Source: Heliopora coerulea
Lineage: Eukaryota > Cnidaria > Anthozoa > Scleralcyonacea > Helioporidae
NCBI GenBank assembly: GCA_030142905.1
Contig: JASJOG010000029.1
Span: forward strand, 1 to 64,000
Length of the DNA: 64,000 bases
Direction: 5' to 3'
Under the pieces are notes generated by a model. The model saw nothing but the letters and a program-made list of their open reading frames with translations, was not told the DNA's origin and made no database searches. Positions 10,476-22,034 of the stretch are shown here, piece by piece. The first letter of the stretch is position 1; each line of letters begins with the position of its first letter. A program made the position numbers and the translations under genes.

Positions 10476-11475
10476 TTCTTTGTTTATTTCGTCCGTTTCA
10501 TAATTCGTTTCATCTTCGTCACCAAAGTCTTGTACCTCCGGATGAATACTTAGCATAAATCCTTATCATAGCACATCTTAAATACATTTGCAACCAACTT
10601 TGAGATAACGTATAATTTATCAATTTTTTAAGTCAAAAAGAGGTCAAAAAATTATTCAATCCTAAGCTGCCCGTAATGATGGTATCCATTTGATAACATA
10701 TGAGAATGTTCCACTTTTAAGACCAAAAGTCTAATCATCTAATAAAAGTCTTTAAGGCAAAATGAGTGTGTAGTCTAGTTGGAAAACGACACGTATTACC
10801 ATAAGTCCGCAACTAATTCAGGGTATTGATCCTATCATTCATTGTTTAATAATTCAATTGTAAGGATGAATATCTTACCATTTGTTAAGCCGTTGAACGT
10901 TATTCTCACCGAACTTTTTGTTTTAATAAAGCAGAATTGAAATTTTAAGCGTAAATATGACAATAAGCAGTTTAAATATAAAATAATTTCCAGTTTGGAT
11001 TGTTGTTAATTTGCGGCCAAATTCTGTGTGGATTTTTTTTTTTATTGCATTCACTCTTCTAGTTGCATTAAGGACGATTTGTCTCTTTGACGATTTTGAA
11101 AAATTATCAGCCTTACTCGGATTCTCGAGAGATTTAATGGAAGGGTGAGCGAGGGATTGTTGCGTGCACGTATTTCTAGTCGTAAGGAGTAAGTGACGCT
11201 CCCTTACAGTTTCATATGGAATATTAAGGAGAATCCAGACTGGTTACCGGATATTCAAAACTAATATGTTACGATATTTTACAAGCCTTTAAGGTCTACT
11301 CGATGTAGACTTGGAACCGCGGTAAGAGTTTCAAATAAAATAACGTGGATAACAGGCTCTGTCCCTCCCTATTAAGACTTACTAAGACCTCCACACAACA
11401 GCTTCACATCAAAATTGAAAACTATATAAATTTCAATGAGTTATTAAATGTGGTAGCTGGGTAGACATATGTTTT
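10476..11475. other. Intronic DNA, no feature recognised
   Basis: Intron 2 of the DCXR-like gene. No coding or clear mobile element. The stretch 11330-11400 differs more from copy 2 than its surroundings do. Confidence 0.5.
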
Positions 11476-11615
11476 TATACGCACGTTCTCAAGTTATTCT
11501 ACTCAGAAAAACTTTCTGAGTCCCTGACGGTAGGTTACGTCAGGAGTTACGAATTCGATTCTCGTCAGGGACTCAGAAAGTTTTTCTGAGTAGAATGCAT
11601 TGAGAACGTGCGTAC
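11476..11615. repeat. Foldback hairpin element
   Basis: Inverted arms of about 55 bp read ACTCAGAAAAACTTTCTGAG at the left and its equivalent at the right, with GCACGTTCTCA / TGAGAACGTGC at the outer ends. The loop contains GAATTCGATTCTCG, faintly like a Pol III B box. The copy-2 equivalent is 55045-55184. Confidence 0.8.
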
Positions 11616-12094
11616 AAAATATCATATAAAAATTTCTTTGGCAGACTGTGGGTTAGATCCTCCTAGTAGTTTTTAGGAGGGCCTGCTGTCTACTTTTTAG
11701 ATGTAGTGGCATAATAGTTTGAACACTTTCGTGGCAGGAATGTAGTCCGATAATTATAATCATATGGGAAACAAAGCCTAAATAACTCCAGCATTGTATA
11801 ATTTTTTTATTTTTTTCTGACGTGATTACCTCTCCAGACAAGACCATTAGCGGAGAATCAATACTTTAAAACCAGTTTCCACGGTCATAGCATTTGTGCC
11901 ACATCCACTTTTCAAGTTTCTCCCTCATTTCATCACCCACGTACATGTAAACGCTATTGTTCCTAAAGTCTTTTTCTTTCACTATTTCCTTTCATTCTTT
12001 CCTGCCTTTCTTCTTGTCTTCATTCAAGTCGACATTTTTCTTCCTGCACCATTAATTATACCTACAATCATAACTAGAGTGAGATTTTACTCAC

Positions 12095-12192
12095 CTCTTC
12101 CTTCAAGGAATCAAGGTCACTTTGGGTTCTTGACAGAGCGATAACATTTGCTCCACATTCTGCTAAAAGCTTGGCGGTTGCACGACCAATTC
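12095..12192 (-). CDS. DCXR: L-xylulose reductase-like (DCXR), coding exon 2, copy 1
   Basis: A 98-bp exon with acceptor TTTGCAG before GAATTGG (starts at 12192) and donor GTGAGT after 12095. Joined to exon 1 in phase 1 it reads GKGIGRATAKLL, then GANVIALSRTQSDLDSLKEE. The glycines complete the TGxxxGxG nucleotide-binding motif of classical short-chain dehydrogenases. The SRTQSDLDSL stretch after beta-strand 2 is characteristic of DCXR and marks an NADPH-preferring enzyme (Arg after Ser). It ends in phase 0, matching exon 3. The reading frame is intact, so there is no sign of decay inside this exon. Confidence 0.8.
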
Positions 12193-13297
12193 CTGCAAAT
12201 TTTTTCGAAATGTTTGCTGAAAAGCTTATGAAATTGAGTTTATTCCATAAAGATACTCACTTGTGATAAAAAATGAGTAAATAATGTTCCTTAATAAAGA
12301 CTGGAAGCTTTGAAGAAATAACTTATTTAGTGGCTTTTTCCCACTATAGGCAAAATGAAATACTTTCTAGGGCTTTGGATATTAAGATTTTAGCCTAGTG
12401 CTTACATGTCCAAGTTTCACAAACTTAAAGCACATGCAATGCAGTAAAACTGAAAACATTGTACACCTGTTACTCATTTGTTAGCACATAAACATTATGT
12501 AAACCACGTGTGGACACACATACATGGGCGTATTCTTCATTTTATGAGATGAAAATATAATATAAGAAATAAAATCATGTATGAAATAAACATTTTCCCC
12601 AAACGTAACCATCACTTCTTATGATCTCCCAAAAATGATGAAATTCCACTTCAAATCATAGCAGTTTATAGAAAAGATTATAAAACAGATCAGAAGTTTT
12701 ACCCAGGATATGTAACACCATTGTGTGAAACACAGTGTACTGATGTGGTCATTGGGGAAGAACTTCACAGTTCTAAATAAATTAAGCTAAAAGTGGTTGT
12801 TGGCCCACAGTATCAATTTGAGGAAAGAACCAGAAATATCCCATATCATGTGCATGTACCAGCTTTCAACACTTCGTAATTCAAGTATCATTTCACATGC
12901 AAGCCTATAAAAATAAATATGTAGGCTGACAACACATTTAGCTAGGGAATTGTTTGTGAATGTATAAATCTGGCCATTAAAACTGTCACTGACACACTAG
13001 AAGTTCTGATTTAAAGTTTGGGTTGTTTACATTGGGTGGTTTGAAATACATGATTCTAACATCCCAGAAAGTATTTCCTTTTTATCATCTTTGTGTGCCA
13101 GAGAAGAAAGTAATTGTTAGTGAAACAAAACCCTACATGAGTAAATGAACACTTTTCTTTGTCAGTGATCATGCATTGATCAACAAATACTTTCATGGTA
13201 CCATATAATTTGTGGGCAGATACTTACCAAACATGAAAAAAGCTAAGCATTATCCTTTTTGCCCATATTCTTTATGACTGTAAATTGCAGTCATAGA
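12193..13297. other. Intron 1 DNA, no feature recognised
   Basis: AT-rich intronic DNA of the DCXR-like gene up to the hAT insertion site. Nothing recognised. Confidence 0.5.
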
Positions 13298-13305
13298 ATA
13301 GACAC

Positions 13306-14552
13306 TAAGGCTGTCAGTTTACGTTTAATTTAGTATCCGTTTAAACGGACGTTTCATAAACGTTTAAACGTTTAAACGTTTGTTTCCAACTAGCAATTAC
13401 CTCCCGGGGGGTTAAAGACCAGAAGTGGCAAGGATATAAAAACGATACGAAATTTTGAAGCAAAGCAAAGTTATCTTTTTTTGTCAATGTACAATGAACA
13501 TTAAATAACTTCACAATTTAGCATTTTTATTCAAAAAAGTCAGCACGTTTACGTTATCTGGCAGCAAGCAGCTTCGCTTGTGATTTACAATCGAAAACAC
13601 TCTCCCCGACGGAACAGACGTGGCAGGTATTGCGAGGTATTTCTGCGCTACTTTTAAAATTGCTGGGAAACAGGAAGCATTTTCTTTCCACCACTGCACA
13701 GGGTCGGTTTCGTTGTCCGCTTGAGCAGTTTGCAAGCACGCCACGAACTCGTTGAAGGGGTCCTTGGTTGTGTCTGCATTTTTGCTTGCAGTATTTCTCC
13801 AAGAACTTGCAAGCAAAAAGTCCATTCTGGGTGCAGGTTTGGACTTTTTTGCAACTGGCCTTTCATCGACAATCACTGGTGTGATTTGTTTTATTTCTTC
13901 CCTGATGGCCTCGAAGAGAGCTGCTCTGCTTTCTTGGTTGGCGAAGAACAGGTTCTTATAGCGCGGGTCGAGAACTGACGCAAGCATGGAAGGGCCCGTC
14001 AGTGCTTCAGCCGTGCAGAACCTGCGCTTTAGATCGGACACTGTTGTTTTTTTAAACGTCGGCATGACGCGTTTGCCAATATGGAAAAAAATGCGGAACA
14101 CGAAAACCAAAGTGTACAAAGGGACTCGAACTGAATACAGTTAGTGACAAGTGAGCTAGTGACACGACTGCTTAAGGAAACTTAGCTTTTCAGTTTCCCG
14201 CCAGCCGGGAGTAATATGAGATGTAAGATAATATGAAAAAGAGTAACATGAGTAAGATGAAGCAGAGTAATATGAGACGCAGTTGGCAGATGCTATACTG
14301 CACAACAGCCTTAACCGCATTTAATCTGCATCTGCTTTTATGTACCGGTACGTCTGCGACGCAGACTAAACCGTTCTATACCGCAGCAAAAGAGGCTAGC
14401 ATTTACTGATGGTTTCACACTATATCTTGTTAGTAGATTAGTGAAATACTGAGCATTTTAAAGTTAAACGGTTAAACGTTTAGTAATTTACTAAACGGAT
14501 ATTGATCTTTCTAAACGTTTAAACGTTTAAACGTTTAACCGTGACAGCCTTA
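13306..14552 (-). mobile_element. hAT transposon, internally deleted, copy-1-specific
   Basis: A 1247-bp element flanked by a perfect 8-bp duplication ATAGACAC (13298-13305 and 14553-14560). Terminal inverted repeats begin TAAGGCTGTCA at the left and end TGACAGCCTTA at the right. Copy 2 has one ATAGACAC and no element (56865-56872), which proves a clean insertion. Both subterminal regions carry tandem AAACGTTTAAACGTTT palindromes (13341-13382 and 14462-14539), candidate transposase-binding repeats. The interior encodes only the C-terminal part of a transposase (13511-14119). It sits in intron 1 of the DCXR-like gene. Confidence 0.95.
13511..14119 (-). pseudogene. hAT transposase C-terminal fragment (dimerisation domain)
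   Basis: This 202-codon minus-strand frame encodes the end of a hAT transposase. LTGPSMLASVLDPRYKNLFF precedes the dimerisation region, then DPVQWWKENASCFPAILKVA, AQKYLAIPATSVPSGRVFSI and LLPDNVNVLTFLNKN follow. The W..(..)FP.L...A...L..PATS.(..)R.FS order is the hAT C-terminal dimerisation signature (S-x-x-R-V-F is typically SERVFS; here Pro-Ser-Gly-Arg). The BED zinc finger and most of the RNase-H-like catalytic core are absent, so the element depends on transposase supplied elsewhere, or is dead. Full-length relatives usually exceed 500 residues. Confidence 0.88.
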
Positions 14553-14560
14553 ATAGACAC

Positions 14561-16864
14561 CTACAGTACTTTTGATTTTGCCAGGGGGTGCTCAAACCAG
14601 AAGTAGTTATGAAAATTTTGCCATGGGTCAAACCTCCCTAAGCGGGGTCAGGAGGCATGTCCCCCTGAAAAGTTTGAAAATTGATATCCTTAGATTGGTT
14701 AAAAATGAATTTGCAGCACCCAAAACAACTCAAATTTCCTCTGATGGTTTGGCCAAGGTCACACACCTAATAGGACAATACTATAAACCAAGGACTATAT
14801 ATTAAATATTCATACCTAGTTTTAATATTCTGCCCATTTCGGCCCTTGATTAAACTTCCCGCCACTACGAGCTGTCTTCTAGAGTGGCCTTGTACAACAG
14901 TGAATCGACACTGCATTTGTAAAACTTAAAGATGAAAAGCTATACAATTACGATCATAATTTGACTACGCTTTCCCCTCAGGCCATCAGCTGAAAGCCAA
15001 AAAGTTGGATTTAGGCCATTAATTGCCAACTGCTGATCTGAGAAAACTCAAACATCGTAACACCTCTGAAGTGCAGCATTCTTGGATAGACCATGCTAAT
15101 GAAGTTTTATTCTGTGGTTTTTGCATCTATTGTAATCTTCCTATAACTGTTCTGAAAATTGCAGGTAATGGTCAGCACCCCCTAATTATTTTTTGGGGAG
15201 GGGGGGTGCTTCAACCTCAAGCATCCACAAAGTCAGCACCCTATGACTCATTGGCTCTCCCTTCATAACAAGATATTTATTGTGCTAAAGACCTGTGTTG
15301 ATGTTGACTGTCTTTATTTCAGTTCTTTGGTTCAGACTGATTTCTCTGCAATATGTCTCACAGGTAAGGATAAAAAAAATACAGCATATGGCCATTTGCC
15401 TTGTGTTGCTAACTCAAATTTTTATGTTCATGTCATTCATGCCTGGTGTAAATGCTCAAATATCATCTCCTATTTGCTTCTAAAAAATTTCCTAGCACTC
15501 CTGTCCAAGTTGATGATCACTTAACCAGAAGCGAAATCACAAAAAAAGAAAAGGGTGCTATCAAGAAGTCAGAAGTTCAATTAAATTCTCAAGTAGAACA
15601 AAATCTATAAATTTATTGTATGTCACAAAATGTTAAAAATATCAGTACACCAAAAAGCACCTAATATGCATCCCTGGGTAAACCTTTCTAACAAGATAGC
15701 TGGGTAGGTATGGCTGAATATCTTATTACAGAAAATTAATGTTTCATTAAATACAGATTTTAAAAATTCAATTAACTAACTTTTTAACAGCTAAACTTGC
15801 ACCCTTTTGTTCTTTTTTCTCTAGTTTTCACTTTATTCTTTCACTTGTCCTTTTGTTCAACATGTCCTTTGTACAGGACAGTAACCGTCAAAGGGTTAAC
15901 TGACCAGGAATTTGTAATAATAACTGGATCAAGATTGGACTGAATCAAGAATTATCAGGCTGAAAGACTGAGTTACCAGCCAAAGCCTTGAGCTGATAAT
16001 ACTGAGACCTTAATATTGCCGATGTCAAAAAAGCCAAATTCACTAATTGTTTATAACACATTTTCAGGTAGCAATCAGCTAGTTACTAATCTATCTGCTC
16101 TCAGAAAACTCTGCTTGGCAAGCGGGTTGTCTTGCTCAAGCTGAACTACTTGTCGGTGGGTTGTGACTCGCACATGCATAATATCGCTTCGTTTACATAG
16201 TAAATGACTTCAGATAACAACATGATGGGATTAGAACACGGCAATGTCGAAGTCTTTGACCCATCACTGTCAAGAATCTGCCTCAATTTACGTGATGGTA
16301 ATTTAGCATTACGCGGTACATGGTACAACAACCGAAATGGTACAACAGCTGAAATCGTTCGACGTTTTATGTCCCTTAGTTACCGTAAAACCATCGACAT
16401 GTTATTGAAAACGTATTGTGCAGAACCAGGTCCGCACTGAAAGTACTCTGGCTCTACAAATTATTTTCTTTGGTCTGAATGAGTAATTCTATTGTGATAA
16501 CACATTGCTGTAGACTTAGCGATATTGTTTGTACTAACCCTTACTGGGCAAAGGTCAACGGAGAGCACAGGACTAATCATGGCCTCCTTCTTGAGTATCA
16601 ATAGTTGCCTGACATTTTCAAATACACTCCAGAGCAACATGTAGTTCTAATAAGACAATTGCGTAGCCTACTTTTCAGTTCCGGTATTTCATCATTTTTT
16701 TGAGATCAGTTACCACTAAATTTTCGACATATTAAAGCTTGATGTAAACCTGTGCGATTCATGGGGATGATTTCAAGACCACTGACTACAGAAGGAAGCT
16801 CAGTACGGAGCTGAGAAAACGTCCTACTTGTAACTAATTTGGTAGATGACAGTAATTGACAAAC
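14561..16864. other. Intron 1 DNA with possible DNA-element remnant
   Basis: A CAGGGGGTGCT at about 14581 and inverted AGCACCCCCT / GGGGGGGTGCT blocks at about 15174-15211 hint at an old hAT-like non-autonomous element. I could not define both ends. The remainder of the intron holds no recognised gene. Confidence 0.4.
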
Positions 16865-16916
16865 CTTTTCCAGCGCCACTGACCAATGCAGTTTTCCCAG
16901 CAAAATTGATCTCCAT
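16865..16916 (-). CDS. DCXR: L-xylulose reductase-like (DCXR), coding exon 1, copy 1
   Basis: The start codon is at 16916-16914. The 52-bp coding part gives MEINFAGKTALVSGAGK and ends one base into the next codon before donor GTTTGT. The SGAGKG(I)G motif formed across the exon 1/2 junction is the TGxxxGxG dinucleotide-binding motif, with Ser in place of the usual Thr. Length and spacing match the N terminus of DCXR, with the motif about 11 residues from the start. Upstream DNA to the right would hold the promoter and 5'UTR; no element was recognised there. Confidence 0.75.
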
Positions 16917-18409
16917 GTTCTTCTTCGATAAGGTTTCCTCAAACTCCACAACAAGATTGCCACACCTAAACAACCAATGCTGAAATGTGTAAACTCAACC
17001 CGTTCAATAGGACTCTGTTCATTCAATGCGCATGTCTGGAAACCTTGATATTTCCCTGTCTATGTCTGATTGGCTGACGCTTTGAAACTCTTTGACAAGT
17101 TTTAGACTTTAGAGGCCACTTTGAGCACTACCAGATGTCGAATTTAACATCAGGGCCGTCGAAAGCGGAGGGTGTAGGTGTGTGACACTCCCAATATTTA
17201 TTGGTGATGAAATTCGGATAAATCAGGGGCTGATTCAAACTAACAATCAGGTAAAATACGAGACAAATGATTCGTCAACTAAATTTCAACGGAAATAAAA
17301 TTTATTAAGTGTTTCAAAAGTATTAAGACCTTTCTGTTGTTGGAATCAGAGGATGCCATTGGAACACCGTTCCACACCAGTTTCCAGTTTCAGGCATTTT
17401 CAAAACAGAAACCTTGTGATCGTATGGGGTGAATCCAGGAATCTTGAAGGGCGGAGGTTGGAGGGAGGTCTCAAGGCATCGAGGCGATTTTGATAATTTC
17501 GAGTTCTGTAGATCTACGTAGCTTTAGTGAATGAGGGAGGAAAAGTGCCGCGAGCTGGGCACAGGTGAGACCTCTCAAAAAAAAAGGCAGGGGTGGCGAC
17601 CCCCAACCCCCGTCTAGTTGTGCCCTAAATGGGAAATATTTGCAGGTAAACAACAATTAGGAAATTCAGGTAAATCTTTGCTTGACTCCCCTACCCTACC
17701 CATTCGTTGGTTTTCTTTGCAACTGCACTGTCAAACATCGCACAAGAGAGATAACAAATGCGCCAAATGAACCAAAGGGGGAATCTATTAATTTTCTTTG
17801 GACGAAAAGCGAGGAAATACAATGAATCGCCAAAATCTACTTTCATCGATAGGAGTTACGTATTATGAACGTATCGTCAGCTCAACATAAGTTATATAAC
17901 CTTCCTCTTGAGAGTTATTATGTTTCAATATCAATGAATGACTCATCCAGGTTTAGTTCACTGATATTAAACAGACAGTCCCACTGGGGGAGAAATAAAC
18001 CAGTGCTAAAGAACCTGAAGTATTTCAATACATTTTGTGAAATTCAATCTCTTTGCTTTTAAAGTTATAGTTCATGAGACATTTTCGCAATGTTGGGGGC
18101 ACCCATTTACTTTCGATCGTTTACAGCAGTTTAGCATGGACGATTGCGTGGGTGGCTTGATGTCAAATTGGGGACCCAGTTGTAAACATGAGCGAAAGCC
18201 TAATTTCCGATACAATATGTATCCTTTCTGCCGTAGCGAGCGAACAATTTTCAAATTCGGGTACTGGTGGTAAGTTGGTAGTGCAGTTGTATGATTAAAG
18301 TGACCTTAGTCATAGGTGAGAAGATTGTTCGCAGCTTGTCCAGTTTAACTCAAATGAGCATTTCAGGCTTACTTGGAATGCTCCGGCTACTGGCACTTGT
18401 AACACTGGT
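16917..18409. other. Upstream DNA of DCXR-like gene, no gene recognised
   Basis: Likely 5' flanking DNA. A G/C-rich patch near 17590-17620 (CAGGGGTGGCGACCCCC) resembles a hAT end but has no visible partner. TTAA at 18345-18348 is the unoccupied site of the copy-2 piggyBac insertion. Confidence 0.45.
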
Positions 18410-18417
18410 GGCCCTCA

Positions 18418-18787
18418 CAGGGGGTGGCGTCAGGAGTTCCCCGACGCAGGTGCCAAGTTCCCCGACGGGTGCCAGGAGAGATGGCCAAGAACCACGCCCT
18501 CTTTATGATTTCCTTTTTAGAGGTCGAAAACATGTTAGTCTTCGTAAGAAATAATCGCAACAGTTGACTCGAAACAGTGTTTATTTTTAGATTTTTGACT
18601 TGAAGAAAAGAGTCTGTTGACTTTCTTGACTGAATCAATAACAATTACTCATGGTTTGCACTAAATATAAATCTGTTACCATCGGGGACAACTTCCCGAT
18701 GAATTGTTAATTTTTTCCCGACAGGGAAGTGAAGTTTCCGCGACAAGAGTCTCTAGCCCCTCTGCCCCCTCTCTAGCACAACCCCTG
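18418..18787 (+). mobile_element. hAT-type MITE with 8-bp target duplication, copy 1
   Basis: A 370-bp non-coding element. The ends read CAGGGGGTGGCG at the left and ACAACCCCTG at the right (inverted CAGGGGTTGT). They are flanked by GGCCCTCA (18410-18417) and GGCCCTTA (18788-18795), an 8-bp duplication with one mismatch. It is the same family as 5346-5731 in the opposite orientation. Present at the same position in copy 2 (61901-62270), so it inserted before the copies separated. Confidence 0.8.
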
Positions 18788-18795
18788 GGCCCTTA

Positions 18796-20300
18796 CGGGA
18801 CTTCTAGGAAGAACAGCTGAGCTTAGCTAGTTGACAGAGTTATCCAGATAATCCAGTATAACGAAAGACGCTTCAAACGCAGCGGATCGTAACCGATTCT
18901 ATGCGCGACGACTATAATGCAATGCGTCGATGCGCGCAGCGTCATGAATTTGTTCATGTGTTTGTTAATCAGCTGTGGTTGATTGGGTTACCCGGTGTAA
19001 AAATCTTTTTAATCGGTTGGGGTGTACCTGGAGTTGGGTGTAGTTTGGGTAAAATCGAAGGGAACACATGTAAGGCGAATCTAAGCAAGACGCAAGGGAA
19101 TTTTGTGTCTACACCAGACGAGAACGGCTGAGAATTTAATACTTTCCACTTTCTCTGACCACGCGTGAAACAATTAAAGTCTTCCAGAACAAATATCTCC
19201 AATACAGGCATCAGTCAAGTAGCGCAGCTTCGTTTTTCTTCTTCATCCAAGACGTCGAAGATGATAGAATTGGCTGTGGGCATACGACGTAAACTTAAGA
19301 AAAGAACGAGGAGGCAGTGGAGGATGGGTTGGCGTTTATACGATGGTACAGCAAAACTATAAAATATAGGACAGTTGTTCTTAACCTTTTTTGCATAAAC
19401 ACCCACCTGCCCCACACAGAAACTTCTTGGGCTATTGAACACTCTCAATCCCAGTTCTATGCTCGCGTCTGCGCCCAACACCAGAGCAATGCCAAACTAA
19501 AAAACTGTAGTAAATAGTTATTCAGCTCAGTATTGCGAGTTAGTTAGTGTCAGATTTTAACACCAAATGATCAACAGAAACTTAAAAATGCTGTGGAAGT
19601 GAATGACTGATGAATGCTCACCATTTGCATCCTATCGCCTCCCTCACGGGTACTTTGCTTCCATCGACCCTGACGTTCTCTTAACGCCCATTGGGGGGGA
19701 GGGGGCGGAATCGCCTCTGCTGAGAATCGCTGATATAGGGAATCAATTAACATCATTCATAACTTTATCGTCCATCTTCTAACTTTGTCACTTGAAAAGA
19801 TCACTTTGTTGAAACTAATCTGCGTTGACAATTCGTGTCCAGCCTTAATTCAGTTCATCTTTTTGGACTAGTCTCTCGTCATTTCGTAGCGTGAGTGGGG
19901 GGTAATTACTGACGTTCACCTCGCTGGCGTCTGGTGTAGCTTAGACTTGGATAAATTATGCTCGTAAATTGGCGTATTACGCCTGCCAGCAATGCTCTTG
20001 AAAATTGCGTATTATGCTCAAAACAATGCTCGAGCAACAAAATTATGCTCGAATTGCGCTCGGTATACTATTACAAAGCATTCGTAGCCTTGTGTGGGAA
20101 AATTCTAGTGAACAACTACGTGAACAACGCTATTTTAATATGCCGCTGGGTTACTTGATGCGGGCGCTTTTTTGCTAAAGCCATGCGAACTGATTTGGAT
20201 TTGTTCTGTGAAGTGGAGAGCGATTTTTTTATTAAACATTCAAAAACTAACTTGCGACTGTAACTTGGTTAGGATTTCGGCAATCGAGATACCAGGCGGA
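18796..20300. other. No gene recognised
   Basis: Shared with copy 2. Several short open frames exist without recognisable domains. Confidence 0.45.
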
Positions 20301-20911
20301 AATCGAAGTCTAGTAATAAAGATTATTGCCCAGCAAATAATTTTGAAGAAGTCCATATCTCAAATAAACACTCCAGGATACTTTGAAAGATACTTTAATG
20401 AGGAACTAACGTTTCATCCCTTTACAAGCAACATCATCAGAGTGTCTATTTACATGAAAATTTTCGGCTTAAATAACCTACACGATTAAAAAAATAGAGG
20501 TGAGAAAAGGAGAGAATGATGAATGAGGTGTCATAACAGGGATTAAGGTGGAGGAGAAAAGAAAAGAAAAAAAAACCAATTAAAATAGCACGAGAGGAAA
20601 TGACCCTTATATTTACGCTGAGAGAGGGATTTATTTTTGCAATCAACAAACTTAATCCCTCCACCTTAATCCCTGTTATGACACCTCATTCATCATTCTC
20701 TCCTTTTCTCACCTCTATTTTTGTAATCGTGTAGGTTATTTAAGCCGAAAATTGTCATGTAAATAGACACTCTGATGATGTTGCTTGTAATGTGACGAAA
20801 CGTTAGTTCCTCATTAAAGTATCTTTCAAAGTATCCTGATATGTTTATTTGAGATATGGGCTTCTTCAAAATTATTTGCTGGGCAATAATCTTTATTACT
20901 AGACTTCGATT
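20301..20911. repeat. Foldback of two inverted Penelope-type 3' repeats
   Basis: Arms 20301-20554 and 20658-20911 (254 bp each) are near-perfect inverted copies around a 103-bp centre. Each arm carries a hammerhead-like core, CTGATGA then GTTGC...GTGAC then GAAACGTTAG: plus strand at 20772-20801, and minus strand at 20440-20411 with a diverged stem. The outer part (AATAAAGATTATTGCCCAGCA) resembles the end of the PLE 3' region at 6180-6200. No protein is encoded. The left arm recurs at 63781-64000. Confidence 0.8.
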
Positions 20912-21371
20912 GTAACTTATTGGGAAGACTAGTACAGGGAGGCCGAGTCATGAGGCCAAGTGACCTCGGTGGATAGAGATAACTCGGCGGATAGGGTCAA
21001 AGTTGGCCCTGTTTCTCACGATAAAATGGAACAGCTGAGATACCTTTGTCTTCCACAATAACCAGGTTGTTTTCCTCTATATTATGATATTAATGATAGG
21101 CACATACTTTGTAATATGATGGATATTATCATAGAAATGTCGACGCTACAGTAATCATCAAATTGAGTTTAGGATTAGGGTTACCAAGGCTTAACCCTAA
21201 ACTAATCCGAATAAATATCCAAATACGTTTTATCACGCCATTTCCGGGCAAAATACCACCCCAAGTAACAGAAATCTAATGTGGGATGCGCAGTTTGAGT
21301 GAAAAATGAACACCTGTAGATTCCACAATTCTTTGATGATATTCGTCATATTAAGAACCATGCGGGTATAA

Positions 21372-22034
21372 TGGAGAAGGAAGAGAACATATTGCCATAA
21401 CGGTAGAACCAAAATCAGCGTCCACAGAGCCGTTGTACTGACCACCAACCTTCTTTACGGCTCTGAATCCTGGGTCACTTATCGCTATCACATTCGCCTC
21501 CTGGAAAGATTCCACCAGCGTTGCCTGCGTACCATCCTAAGAATTCATTGGAGTGACTACGTCACCAACGTGGAGGTCCTTGAGAAGGCTGGGATCATTA
21601 GCCTGGCGGCGACCCTCCTGAAGACGGAGCTACGCCGGGCGGGACACGTCTCTAGAATGCCTGACCATCGCCTACCGAAGATCACGCTATTCGGAGAACT
21701 GTCGTCTGGCCACCGCAACAGAGGCGCACACAGGAAGTGTTACAAAGATACGCTGAAGAAGTCCCTCACTGGCTGCTGCGTCGACCCAGGGCACTGGACT
21801 ACCAAGGCTACTGACAGAGGTGCTTGGTGCCATACCATCCACCAAGCCACCAGCACCTTCGAAGCGAACCGCTGTGGCAGCCTGGAGGAAAAGAGGACAA
21901 GGCAGAAAAACAATATCCAAGCTGTGTCCACCCCAGACCAGACATTCCCTTGCAGCCGCAGTGGTAGGACCAGCCGGTCTCGAATTGGCCTCATCAGCCA
22001 TCAACGTGCCTGCCCTAGAAAAGGACAGAACTGA
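21372..22034 (+). pseudogene. 5'-truncated non-LTR retrotransposon, C-terminal end
   Basis: One frame reads CHNGRTKISVHRAVVLTT, then LLYGSESW, HIRLLERFHQRCLRTIL, VTNVEVLEKAG, LRRAGHVSRM and later GRTSRSRIGLISHQRAC, stopping at 22032-22034. The LLYGSE.W / RFHQRCLR.IL / RAGHV.RM order is the conserved region after the RT in APE-type LINEs. A closing C2H2-type finger has lost a cysteine (CSRSGRTSRSRIG). Five-prime truncation is typical of LINE copies. No tail repeat or target duplication was resolved. Confidence 0.8.

Larger units (their letters stand above)
1591..20520. repeat. 19-kb direct repeat, copy 1
   Basis: This segment aligns collinearly and in the same orientation with 45135-64000. 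The offset is 43544 at the left end and drifts with small indels to 43480 at the right end. Over 16441-17100 I counted 7 substitutions and one 1-bp gap against copy 2. The left limit falls inside an R2-like retrotransposon open reading frame. The right limit is unknown because copy 2 runs off the window. Copy 1 alone contains a 1247-bp hAT insertion at 13306-14552. It may be a segmental duplication or a second haplotype; the sequence alone cannot decide. Confidence 0.97.

Noticed and set aside
16204..16440. 78-codon plus-strand frame nearly identical in both repeat copies
   Set aside because: The conservation only reflects recent duplication (a single difference). No recognised domain, and it lies in intron 1 of the DCXR-like gene on the opposite strand.
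17144..17640. Possible hAT element from CAGGGCCGTCG to a GGGGTGGCG-type end
   Set aside because: No matching inverted end or target duplication could be found.
18901..19131. 76-codon plus-strand frame shared by both copies
   Set aside because: No domain, signal or family resemblance recognised; copy identity is uninformative.
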